NCBI GenBank assembly: GCA_009781475.1
Contig: WQYB01000015.1
Coordinates: forward strand, 1-41,407
Length of the DNA: 41,407 nt
Direction of reading: 5' to 3'
From: Treponema sp.
GTDB taxonomy: Bacteria; Spirochaetota; Spirochaetia; Treponematales; Breznakiellaceae
Made by a program: the position numbers and the translations under genes. Shown one piece after another: positions 28,112-35,153 of this stretch (within the stretch, counting starts at the first letter, position 1; the number at the start of each line of letters is the position of its first letter). The notes beneath the pieces were generated by a model that saw nothing but the letters and a program-made list of their open reading frames with translations, did not search any database and was not told the DNA's origin.

Positions 28112-28149
28112 TTAGTTTATATTTACATAGCTATGTCAAATTAAACTAA
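28112..28149. terminator. Long imperfect palindrome between convergent genes, possible bidirectional terminator
   Basis: A 38-base inverted repeat. TTAGTTTA pairs with TAAACTAA at the ends, and ATTT pairs with AAAT inside with one bulge each side. The centre ACATAGCTATGT is a perfect 12-base palindrome. It lies 36 bases after the activase stop and before the convergent FGE run. No clean T-run follows on either strand, so an operator or a cruciform-type site is also possible. The rest of 28077-28261 shows only a possible tiny reading frame. Confidence 0.4.
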
Positions 28150-28173
28150 AGAGGATTCAAGACAAACAAAATA

Positions 28174-28233
28174 TTATTTCTGTTCCAGTTTGGGCGATTT
28201 GAATACTTTACCAAGTTTAATAATTTTTTTCAT
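28174..28233 (-). CDS. Possible 19-residue basic peptide
   Basis: ATG at 28233 is preceded at good distance by AAGGAA and encodes MKKIIKLGKVFKSPKLEQK, then a stop. It begins 28 bases after the FGE-like gene that ends at 28262. Its composition (7 Lys) is basic and amphipathic. It may be a true small gene, a leftover of a longer one, or chance. Confidence 0.25.
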   Translation of the reverse strand: MKKIIKLGKVFKSPKLEQK

Positions 28234-28261
28234 TATTCCTTAAAATTAATAATGTTATAAA

Positions 28262-29560
28262 TTATCCATTTCTCACTATACGAAAACCAGTATCACCGCA
28301 CATATCTGAAGGACTATAATAGTTCCGATAAGCTGCACGTAGTATTTTTTTTTCATTATTATATGATCCGCCGCGTCTAACACGAGTAAAACCAATTTTC
28401 TTTCCTGTAGGGTCTACTTGTTCTATGTTTGAATAATCTCCATACTTGTCCCAACACCATTCCCAAACATTTCCATGCATATCATGCAATCCCCAAGCAT
28501 TGGATGGAAAACTACCTACTGAAGTTATTTTTTCTCTAAATATTCCGGTTTCATTTTTATTATTTTGAATACTTCCATTAAAATTAGCTTCATCTGAAGA
28601 TATACTATTTCCTGTATAAAATGGTGTTGACGTTCCTGCACGACAAGCATATTCCCATTCTGCTTCGGTAGGTAACCGGTAGCCATTGTTATCTTTATCC
28701 CATTTTACATCAATCTTAAACATATTTTCATTAAGAAAATATACAGGAATTAACCCGTCTTTTTCACTTAATTTATTACAATAATATATTGCATTAAACC
28801 AATTTACATTAGTAACAGGAAAATTTTCACCTTTTTGAATACTTGGATTTATCCCTATTATATCTTGATATTCCTTTTGTGTTACAGGATATATGCTCAT
28901 ATATAAAGAGTTTAATGATACCTGATGCTGCGGTCCTTCATCGCTAACTCTGCCTGCTTCAAATTCAGGGCTGCCCATAATAAATGTACCACCATTAATA
29001 AGTATCATATTATTTAATATATTTTTATCTTGTTTTGATATAACAAGATTCTGTTTTTTATCTTTCTTTACATTTTTTTCTGAACAAATTTCCATCCCCT
29101 TTCTTGCAGCAATTTCAAGCCATTTATAGGATTCATCATATTCTTTTAACTTGTAGAATAAAGTTCCTAATTCATATTGGGCTTTTACATCATCTTTCTC
29201 AGCTTTTATAGTTAATTTTTTAATTTCATCCTTTTGTTTATCTTCATCGCTTTTTCCAGAACCTTCAAGAACAACAGCAAGAATATTAATAATCTCTTCT
29301 GCTACTTCTTTGGCAGTGCCATAATCATCCTGAAATTTTTTAACCAATATTTTTACAGTAATTTCCGGTTCTTCACTTTTTAACAGTTCTTTATGGTAGC
29401 CGGCTTCCAGCGTTTGTATTAATAATCTAATTTCTCTTTTGAAACCACCGCTTGCATAATCCTGTAGAAGGTTACTGCATTTAGAAGGAGTATCAAGGAT
29501 TTTTACTCCCCGCTCGGTCATTATTTGAGAAAGAATTGATTCAAAAGTTTTTTCTGTCAT
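28262..29560 (-). CDS. FGE/SUMF1-like protein with N-terminal shared helical domain and SEL1-like repeat
   Basis: A 432-residue protein. Residues about 1-95 are the shared helical domain (RGVKILDTPSKCSNLLQDYA, then REIRLLIQTLEAG). A SEL1/TPR-like helix pair follows at about 115-155 (AQYELGTLFYKLKEYDESYKWL). From about 185 to the end is an FGE/C-type-lectin-fold domain: MILINGGTFIMGSPEFEAG, GYRLPTEAEWEYACRAGTS, HDMHGNVWEWCWDKYG, RRGGSYNN, GFRIVRNG. The C-terminal catalytic cysteines of true formylglycine-generating enzymes are absent, so sulfatase activation is unlikely. Unlike its neighbours it has no membrane span. An AAGGAG site precedes the ATG, 14 bases after the previous gene, so it belongs to that operon. 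Confidence 0.85.
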   Translation of the reverse strand: MTEKTFESILSQIMTERGVKILDTPSKCSNLLQDYASGGFKREIRLLIQTLEAGYHKELLKSEEPEITVKILVKKFQDDYGTAKEVAEEIINILAVVLEGSGKSDEDKQKDEIKKLTIKAEKDDVKAQYELGTLFYKLKEYDESYKWLEIAARKGMEICSEKNVKKDKKQNLVISKQDKNILNNMILINGGTFIMGSPEFEAGRVSDEGPQHQVSLNSLYMSIYPVTQKEYQDIIGINPSIQKGENFPVTNVNWFNAIYYCNKLSEKDGLIPVYFLNENMFKIDVKWDKDNNGYRLPTEAEWEYACRAGTSTPFYTGNSISSDEANFNGSIQNNKNETGIFREKITSVGSFPSNAWGLHDMHGNVWEWCWDKYGDYSNIEQVDPTGKKIGFTRVRRGGSYNNEKKILRAAYRNYYSPSDMCGDTGFRIVRNG

Positions 29561-29574
29561 TAATTTTACTCCTT

Positions 29575-30834
29575 TTATTCTGCGTTACGTGCAACGCGGA
29601 AACCGATATCGTAGCGCCCGTCATTCGGAATCCAATCGAAACGAGCCGCTGAACGGGCCTGATACTTGACATTGTTCCAACTACCACCACGTAGCGTACG
29701 ACGGTTAGCGCCTGCAGACGCACCAATAGGATCTGTTGTATTCAAAAAATTATAATCTCCAAACAAATCCCAACACCACTCCAATACATTACCGTGCATA
29801 TCAAATAATCCCCATGCGTTTGCACGTCTTTGACCTACAGGATGCGTTCTATTATTACTGTTACCTTGAAACCAACCTCTGCTATCATTTATATTAACTC
29901 CTGTATTATACGCTGTTGTTGTTCCGGCACGACAAGCATATTCCCATTCAGCTTCTGTAGGCAATCTGTAACCGTTAGCGTTTCTGTTCCATGTTACTGT
30001 AGCGCTTGTTATTGGATTACCTGTCGCAGGCACTCTATCAGTCATTGTATAAGCAGGGGTTAAACCTTCTCTCTGGCTGCGCCTAATGCAATATTCTATA
30101 GCGTCAAACCAAGTTACAGTTTCTACCGGTAAATCATCTCCAATAAAATAACTTAGGTTTACACCCATTACTTCGTGATACTCTCTTTGTGTTACTGGAA
30201 ATCTTCCCATGTTAAACGAGCTTATTGTTACCTGTCGTTGTATTTCATAAGAGTTATGTCCCGATTCATTTACAGGGCTACCCATCATAAAGGTTCCACC
30301 CTGTATAAATACTAAACCGGCTGCTACACGTTGTTGTTGGGTTTCTATAGATTTATTTATACCAAAAATGCTTAAACTAATTACAGCAATTATTGCAACA
30401 GCAATCAAAATTATTTTTTTATTCTTTTTAGAAAATTTTAAAGCATGTTTATCTTCAGCTGGTTGTTTAACTTTTTTCTCTTTCGCCTTCGCAGTCTCTC
30501 CCTTCAACCCAGCTTCAAAACCCTTCTTACCAACCAACCCCAAAAACTGCGCATAAGCAAAAGTAATTTGTTCGCAGATATTTTTTTCAATGAGATACGT
30601 TTTATTAAACCTATCCGCCACACCCTTCAAAAATAACTCATCTACATCATCACTTTGTTTAATTTCTTGCGCTTGCGGGGAAGCTAAAAACTGGCAAAAA
30701 ATTTGAATTTCTGCTTTATACTGGTTTTGAGTAAAGTCCAGAAAAAGACTCTTAAAGCGATCTGGGTTTTCAAGAATTTTTCCGCCGTTATCTTCGACAA
30801 ATTCTGTTAAAAGTGAAATGAATGTTTTTTGCAT
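29575..30834 (-). CDS. Membrane-anchored FGE-like (C-type lectin fold) protein A
   Basis: A 419-residue protein. The shared helical domain lies at about residues 1-105 (ILENPDRFKSLFLDFTQNQ), followed by a Lys-rich linker. One span sits at about 141-161 (IILIAVAIIAVISLSIFGI), with the basic side N-terminal, so the C-terminal domain should face outward. The FGE-like domain covers about 175-419 (LVFIQGGTFMMGSPVNESG, YRLPTEAEWEYACRAGTT, DMHGNVLEWCWD, LRGGSWNN, GFRVARN). It has no coiled coil, unlike paralogues B and D, and lacks the FGE catalytic cysteines. The last ~120 bases are GC-richer than the body and lie where diversity-generating elements place variable regions. Confidence 0.85.
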   Translation of the reverse strand: MQKTFISLLTEFVEDNGGKILENPDRFKSLFLDFTQNQYKAEIQIFCQFLASPQAQEIKQSDDVDELFLKGVADRFNKTYLIEKNICEQITFAYAQFLGLVGKKGFEAGLKGETAKAKEKKVKQPAEDKHALKFSKKNKKIILIAVAIIAVISLSIFGINKSIETQQQRVAAGLVFIQGGTFMMGSPVNESGHNSYEIQRQVTISSFNMGRFPVTQREYHEVMGVNLSYFIGDDLPVETVTWFDAIEYCIRRSQREGLTPAYTMTDRVPATGNPITSATVTWNRNANGYRLPTEAEWEYACRAGTTTAYNTGVNINDSRGWFQGNSNNRTHPVGQRRANAWGLFDMHGNVLEWCWDLFGDYNFLNTTDPIGASAGANRRTLRGGSWNNVKYQARSAARFDWIPNDGRYDIGFRVARNAE

Positions 30835-30874
30835 GGGTTACCTCACTATTACATTTTAGTGTTTTAAGTTATAC

Positions 30875-31609
30875 TTACTTATTTTTTTTATCTATATCAA
30901 TTAATTTTTTTACTATTATATTTATATTATCTTTGATTATTGTATCCGGGAATTTATCAGTATAATTTTTAATTAATTTTCTGACATTTTCTTCTTCGCT
31001 TTTTATTTCAGAAAATAATACTTCATAATTATATTTATTTAAATAGATTTTATTAATAAAATCTATTGAATCTTTTGGAAGATTTTCTATTTTATCATAA
31101 AGAGTAACTATTGCTTTTTCGATATTTTCTTTTAGAATCGGATTTCCATTTTTTTGCTGTTCTCCAAATATACCAACAATATCAGAAAAATCATGTTTAT
31201 AATCTCGTCCTGCCATTAATTTCATTGCAACAAGATATTCTGATTTTATAGTTCTTATTTCTAAAATGTTATAAAAAGTTTTATAATGTACTGATACTTC
31301 ACGCAATTTTGGTGAATATGATTTAGTTTTTTCAAAATCTGTATTCAACCAATCATTTGGAAGCTTAAATTTATTTCCAATAATACCAATTACTTCTTTA
31401 ACTACAGATGAAGATTTAATAATAGCATCAATATCTCCTGTAGATTTTCTAAAATTATAATTTGTTAATACAGCCGCTCCACCTACTAAAACAATTTCTG
31501 CAGGCATTCTAGATCCATTTAATTTTTTGAATACTTTAGCAAATTCCCTTAAGTAAAATTCCAAATTTTCTTTATTAATTTCATTATCATCAGAATTATT
31601 AACAGACAT
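30875..31609 (-). CDS. Nucleotidyltransferase-like protein (DUF6036/AbiEii-like)
   Basis: A 244-residue protein. Near residues 40-68 it has the nucleotidyltransferase signature VLVGGAAVLTNYNFRKSTGDIDAII: the GG of the loop and the D-x-D metal pair. The remainder is helical (EYLVAMKLMAGRDYKHDFSDI, typical of the AbiEii/DUF6036 fold, where the family often acts as a toxin). The start overlaps the stop of the 129-residue gene upstream by 11 bases, the arrangement expected of a toxin-antitoxin-like pair. Toxicity is inference; the family also contains harmless enzymes. Confidence 0.6.
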   Translation of the reverse strand: MSVNNSDDNEINKENLEFYLREFAKVFKKLNGSRMPAEIVLVGGAAVLTNYNFRKSTGDIDAIIKSSSVVKEVIGIIGNKFKLPNDWLNTDFEKTKSYSPKLREVSVHYKTFYNILEIRTIKSEYLVAMKLMAGRDYKHDFSDIVGIFGEQQKNGNPILKENIEKAIVTLYDKIENLPKDSIDFINKIYLNKYNYEVLFSEIKSEEENVRKLIKNYTDKFPDTIIKDNINIIVKKLIDIDKKNK

Positions 31610-31982
31610 TTCGAATATCCGCTTCCATTATATTAAAACGCTTAAATTCAGGGATGGCTTCATTAATACTTTTTATTTTTTGAGTTTCGTCTTTGAATAT
31701 TATACATTTTGCAATAATACTTGATGAAAAAACCGGTTTTTCCAATTTATTTTTTCGTATATAATCATATTCAACGCAAAGAGGTATATTATTTTCTCTA
31801 GACAAGAAATCTACCATTGCTAAAAGATAAAAACATTCAAGATACCACTCTTTTTTATAAAACTTTTGTATTTTATTTGATTTTAAAATTGATATTAGAA
31901 ATTTAATATCACCCTTTCTCTTTACAGAATGACAAACATTACTCTTGAATAATTCAAAATCTTGACGATATTTTATATCCAT
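31599..31982 (-). CDS. Small protein paired with the nucleotidyltransferase, family not recognised
   Basis: From the second ATG (31982) it has 127 residues, starting MDIKYRQDFELFKSNV. It is mostly helical with a central hydrophobic helix (WYLECFYLLAMVDFLSREN) and no DNA-binding motif I recognise. An ATG two codons earlier (31988) sits one base after a perfect -10 hexamer, so a transcript could hardly include it. The second ATG lies where transcription should start. It overlaps the nucleotidyltransferase gene by 11 bases, so it is probably the partner, perhaps an antitoxin. Confidence 0.55.
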   Translation of the reverse strand: MDIKYRQDFELFKSNVCHSVKRKGDIKFLISILKSNKIQKFYKKEWYLECFYLLAMVDFLSRENNIPLCVEYDYIRKNKLEKPVFSSSIIAKCIIFKDETQKIKSINEAIPEFKRFNIMEADIRNVC

Positions 31983-31989
31983 ATTCATT

Positions 31990-32019
31990 ATTATAATCGA
32001 TTGATTAAAATTTTGTCAA
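31990..32019 (-). promoter_or_regulatory. Consensus promoter for the nucleotidyltransferase pair and FGE A operon
   Basis: On the minus strand TTGACA (32019 to 32014), 18 bases, TATAAT (31995 to 31990). Both hexamers are perfect. The ATG at 31982 lies 7 bases after the -10, so the message is expected to be leaderless. Confidence 0.7.
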
Positions 32020-32067
32020 TAATTACATGTATTATTAAGGATTTTGCGTGAATTTACCTCTTTCGTT

Positions 32068-33471
32068 TTAATTTGCGTTACGAACAATGCGGAAACCGCT
32101 GCTGAAGCCCCGAGCGGACGGAGTGTTGCCGCCACGGCACGCGGAACGCAAGTTCGCAGCCGAAATCTGAAAGCTTCCACCACGCAGCACACGGAAATAC
32201 CCCGAAGACGCGCCCATTGGATCTGTTGTATTTTCAAAACTGTAAAAACCATACCAATCCCAACACCACTCCCATACATTACCATGCATGTCATATAGAC
32301 CAAATACATTAGGAAAATAATTTCTAATCGGCGTTGTTCTGCCAAATGAATAACTAAAATTAGCTTGACTTGTAGTAATATTATTACCTGTATTATACGC
32401 TGTTGTTGTTCCAGCACGGCATGCGTATTCCCATTCAGCTTCAGTAGGCAGCCTGTAACCGTTAGCGTTTCTGTTCCATGTTACTGTAGCGCTTGTTATT
32501 GGATGACCTGTCGCAGGTACTCTGTTTGTAATCGTATAAGCGGGAGTTAAACCTTCTCTTTGGCTGCGCCTAATGCAATATTCTATCGCGTCAAACCATG
32601 TTACTTGCTCTACCGGAAAATTTTCACTTCTAAAATGACTGGGGTTTACACCCATAACTTCCTGATATTCCTTTTGCGTTACGGTAAATTTACCCATGTT
32701 AAACGAGCTTACTGTTACCTGACGTTGTATTTCATTTTCTATACGTCCTGATTCACTTATTGGGCTTCCCATCATAAATGTTCCGCCCTGTATAAATACT
32801 AAACCGGCTGCTTCCATTTGCCTGCGAATTTCTAATTCACGCTGTATTCGCGCTTCTTCTTCTCGCTGCCTCTGTTCTTCCTCCAACTCTTTCTGCCTTT
32901 GTATTTCTGCCTCTCGCTGTCGTTGAGCTTCTATTGCCACACGTTGTTGTTGGGTTTCTATAGATTTATTGACACCAAAAATACTAAAACCAATTACAGC
33001 GATTATCGCAACAGCAATCAAAATAATTTTTTTATTCTTTTTAGAAAAATTAGAAACAATTTTATCTTCAATAACCTTCTCTTTTTTCTTTTTATCTTTT
33101 TGTTTATCTATTTTTATTTTTGGTTTAGCAACCTCTCCTTTTAACCCAGCTTCAAATACCTTTTTGTCAACCAACCCCAAAAACTGTACATAAGCAAAAA
33201 TAATTTGTTTACAAATGTCTTCTTTAAAGAGATATGCCTGATGAAACCTATCCGCCACTCCCTTCAAAAATAACTCATCTACATCGCTACTTTGTCGAAT
33301 TTCCTGCGCTTGCGGAGAAGCCAAAAACTGGCAAAAAATTTGAACTTCAGCTTTATACTGGTTTTGGGAAAAGTCCAGAAAAAGGCTTTTAAAGCGATCT
33401 GGGTTTTCAAGGATTTTTCTGCCGTTTTCTTCGACAAATTCTATTATAAGGGAAATGAAGGTTTTTTGCAT
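32068..33471 (-). CDS. Membrane-anchored FGE-like (C-type lectin fold) protein B
   Basis: A 467-residue paralogue of protein A. The shared helical domain covers about residues 1-105, then a Lys-rich linker. The span is at about 148-168 (IILIAVAIIAVIGFSIFGV). A charged coiled coil of Q-R/E repeats lies at about 172-220 (AQRQREAEIQRQKELEEEQ). The FGE-like domain runs from about 222 to 467 (AAGLVFIQGGTFMMGSP, RLPTEAEWEYACRAGTT, YDMHGNVWEWCWDWYG, VLRGGSF, GFRIVRNAN). The DNA for about residues 419-465 is very GC-rich (42 of 60 bases in 32101-32160 by hand count) in an AT-rich gene. The catalytic FGE cysteine pair is not conserved. An AGAGGT ribosome site precedes the ATG. Confidence 0.85.
   Translation of the reverse strand: MQKTFISLIIEFVEENGRKILENPDRFKSLFLDFSQNQYKAEVQIFCQFLASPQAQEIRQSSDVDELFLKGVADRFHQAYLFKEDICKQIIFAYVQFLGLVDKKVFEAGLKGEVAKPKIKIDKQKDKKKKEKVIEDKIVSNFSKKNKKIILIAVAIIAVIGFSIFGVNKSIETQQQRVAIEAQRQREAEIQRQKELEEEQRQREEEARIQRELEIRRQMEAAGLVFIQGGTFMMGSPISESGRIENEIQRQVTVSSFNMGKFTVTQKEYQEVMGVNPSHFRSENFPVEQVTWFDAIEYCIRRSQREGLTPAYTITNRVPATGHPITSATVTWNRNANGYRLPTEAEWEYACRAGTTTAYNTGNNITTSQANFSYSFGRTTPIRNYFPNVFGLYDMHGNVWEWCWDWYGFYSFENTTDPMGASSGYFRVLRGGSFQISAANLRSACRGGNTPSARGFSSGFRIVRNAN
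32823..32950 (-). repeat. Heptad-like coding repeat (coiled coil) in FGE-like protein B
   Basis: Degenerate 24-base-like units encode QRQRE/IQRQ blocks just after the membrane span. Equivalent DNA is longer and more regular in protein D (35838-35970) and absent from protein A. Confidence 0.6.
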
Positions 33472-33494
33472 GGATTTACCTCTGTTTGTAAAAT

Positions 33495-33523
33495 ATATTA
33501 CATATTAATTTTATTATTGACAA
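33495..33523 (-). promoter_or_regulatory. Promoter of FGE-like gene B, sharing its -35 with the divergent MNT promoter
   Basis: On the minus strand TTGTCA (33523 to 33518), 17 bases, TAATAT (33500 to 33495). The -35 overlaps the plus-strand TTGACA (33517-33522) by five bases, so only one polymerase can probably bind at a time. Confidence 0.55.
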
Positions 33524-33545
33524 TAGGACTTTAATCTTTTAACAT
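33517..33545 (+). promoter_or_regulatory. Promoter of the MNT/HEPN pair
   Basis: TTGACA (33517-33522), 17 bases, TAACAT (33540-33545), with an AGGAAA site about 10 bases before the ATG at 33569. The whole element recurs at 34383-34411. Confidence 0.55.
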
Positions 33546-33568
33546 ATTAACAATAGGAAATTATTTAT

Positions 33569-33895
33569 ATGATAAACAATGAAATACTTGCTATAAAAGA
33601 CAGTATATTAGGAACTGTTGGCAATGATTGTGATAAAATATTCCTTTTTGGTTCTCACGCTTATGGAACTCCTAATAAAAACAGTGATTACGATGTCTTT
33701 GTTGTTTTAAAAAATAATACTGAAAAACCAATTATAGTATTACAAAATATTTACAATCAATTATCAAAAAACACAAATTATAAAAGTGTAGATATCCTCG
33801 CAAATTATAAAAACCGGTTTGAAGAAAGAAGCAAGCTGCCTACTATTGAACGTACTATTTTGCAAAAGGGAGTTGTTCTTTATGACGGTACTTGA
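33569..33895 (+). CDS. MNT-type minimal nucleotidyltransferase (antitoxin-like)
   Basis: A 108-residue minimal nucleotidyltransferase: IFLFGSHAYGTPNKNSDYDV holds the GSxxxG loop and the SD-x-D metal ligands. It overlaps the HEPN gene by 14 bases. In known MNT/HEPN modules the MNT protein is the antitoxin that modifies or neutralises the HEPN toxin (MntA-HepT type). That the pair behaves so here is inference. It lies between FGE-like genes B and D and is read opposite to them. Confidence 0.8.
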   Translation: MINNEILAIKDSILGTVGNDCDKIFLFGSHAYGTPNKNSDYDVFVVLKNNTEKPIIVLQNIYNQLSKNTNYKSVDILANYKNRFEERSKLPTIERTILQKGVVLYDGT

Positions 33896-34277
33896 TTTAG
33901 CGAAAGACTGGCTTCGTTATGCAAAAAGTGATTTAAATACTGCAAATCACATGTTTTATAGTGTTAATCCAAAAGAAACAGAAATATCATGTTATCATTC
34001 TCAGCAATGTGCTGAAAAATCCTTAAAAGCCTATCTAATTTCAAAAAATATTGAGCCACCTTTCACTCACGATCTCCTTGAATTAAATAATTTATGTACC
34101 GTTCATGAATCTTGTTTTTCGAATATACGGCAATATTGCGTAACCTTGAATCCTTATGGTGTTAATGTCAGATATCCGAATGAATTAGCTATTGACGATA
34201 ATATAACAAAAATAGCTATTGAAAGCGCTCAGAAAATTTTAATATTTTGTGAAGATTTAGTAAACAAATTTAAATAA
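33882..34277 (+). CDS. HEPN domain protein (toxin-like)
   Basis: Begins at ATG 33882 behind a GGAG site, giving 131 residues (MTVLDLAKDWLRYAKSDLNT). Diagnostic HEPN segments are ISCYHSQQCAEKSLKAYLI and FTHDLLELNNLC. The canonical RNase R-x(4-6)-H motif near the C-terminus is not evident, so catalytic HEPN activity is uncertain. The upstream MNT gene overlaps by 14 bases, the usual operon order for this two-gene module. An in-frame start at 33819 would run deep inside MNT and is rejected. Confidence 0.8.
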   Translation: MTVLDLAKDWLRYAKSDLNTANHMFYSVNPKETEISCYHSQQCAEKSLKAYLISKNIEPPFTHDLLELNNLCTVHESCFSNIRQYCVTLNPYGVNVRYPNELAIDDNITKIAIESAQKILIFCEDLVNKFK

Positions 34278-34282
34278 ATTAA

Positions 34283-34497
34283 ATATTTGAATTTCTGCTT
34301 TGTACTGGTTTTGAGTAAAGTCCAGAAAAAAGGCTTTTAAAGCGATCCTGGTTTTCAGATATATTACATATTAATTTTATTATTGACAATAGGGTTTTAA
34401 TCTTTTAACATATTAAGAATAGGAAATTATTTATATGATAAACAATGAAATACTTTCTATAAAAGACAGAATATTAGGAACTGTTGGAAGTAACTGT
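34283..34497 (+). pseudogene. Decayed duplicate: FGE 5' fragment, promoter and truncated MNT start
   Basis: Bases 34288-34358 resemble an internal piece of the 5' part of FGE-like genes A and B (antisense to the FGE frame). Bases 34359-34497 repeat 33493-33631 with few mismatches at a constant offset of 866: the promoter TTGACA/TAACAT, the ribosome site, the ATG at 34435 and about 20 codons of MNT. The reading then diverges and stops at 34531-34533 after 32 residues. The FGE start and the sequence between are missing. It accounts for most of the 262-base gap 34278-34539. Confidence 0.75.
34383..34411 (+). promoter_or_regulatory. Duplicated MNT-type promoter
   Basis: TTGACA (34383-34388), 17 bases, TAACAT (34406-34411). 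Both hexamers are unchanged from the intact copy. It now drives only the 32-codon remnant. Confidence 0.45.
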
Positions 34498-34539
34498 CAG
34501 GTAATTACAATATTTGTACAAATAGTTTTATAATAATTT

Positions 34540-35139
34540 TTATTTTTTTTCAATACCACTGTAATTTTTTACATTATCTTTTCTTATGATTGATGTATAT
34601 TTTTCAATAAATATTTCACCTATCATTTTATGTATTAAATACTCTTCATGTAATCTTTTTACTAAACTTGATTTTTCTTTGTTAAGATCATCTGCATTTA
34701 ATATTATATTATAAGCTCCAAGATCAATTATCTTACAAAAATATTCCATAGAATTTCTGAATTCCTCTTTATAATAATTCAAAAAAATAGATTTGAACGT
34801 TTTACTTTCACTTAAAATACTTATCCCATTTTCACTTACTATTTTTTTTACCAAATAATCAAAATCTTGTTTTACTTCTATTGGCTCCATCCATCTCCCA
34901 TAAAAATCAATATTACCATTCCAAGATTTTTCTGGCATTTCTTGTATTATTTTAATTAACTCATCATCAGTGTTATTTTCGTTTATACTTATACCAAATA
35001 GATATAATCCACCCCAGTGATCCATTTGAACTTTATCAATTAATTGTATTGATAAACAGTTAAATAACTTATTTACACGATTATTAAAACTTTTAGCTCT
35101 CCCTATTGCGTATTGCAAACCTTCTTCAGTTAAACTCAT
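34540..35139 (-). CDS. Small soluble protein ending in the shared helical domain
   Basis: A 199-residue protein with no signal or span. Residues about 1-90 are not recognised (MSLTEEGLQYAIGRAKSFNN; DHWGGLYLFGISINE). Residues about 95-190 match the shared helical domain in outline: VKKIVSENGISILSESKTFK, SIFLNYYKEEFRNSMEYFCK, KRLHEEYLIHKMIGEIF. It begins 14 bases after FGE-like gene D and is probably in its operon. It may be a soluble partner or modulator of the membrane proteins carrying the same domain; that is inference. Confidence 0.6.
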   Translation of the reverse strand: MSLTEEGLQYAIGRAKSFNNRVNKLFNCLSIQLIDKVQMDHWGGLYLFGISINENNTDDELIKIIQEMPEKSWNGNIDFYGRWMEPIEVKQDFDYLVKKIVSENGISILSESKTFKSIFLNYYKEEFRNSMEYFCKIIDLGAYNIILNADDLNKEKSSLVKRLHEEYLIHKMIGEIFIEKYTSIIRKDNVKNYSGIEKK

Positions 35140-35153
35140 TATAATACCTCTTT

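Noticed and set aside
32016-32417. Open frames overlapping the 3' end of FGE-like gene B on both strands
   Set aside because: They arise from the GC-rich, stop-poor tail; the FGE frame explains the region with clear conserved motifs.
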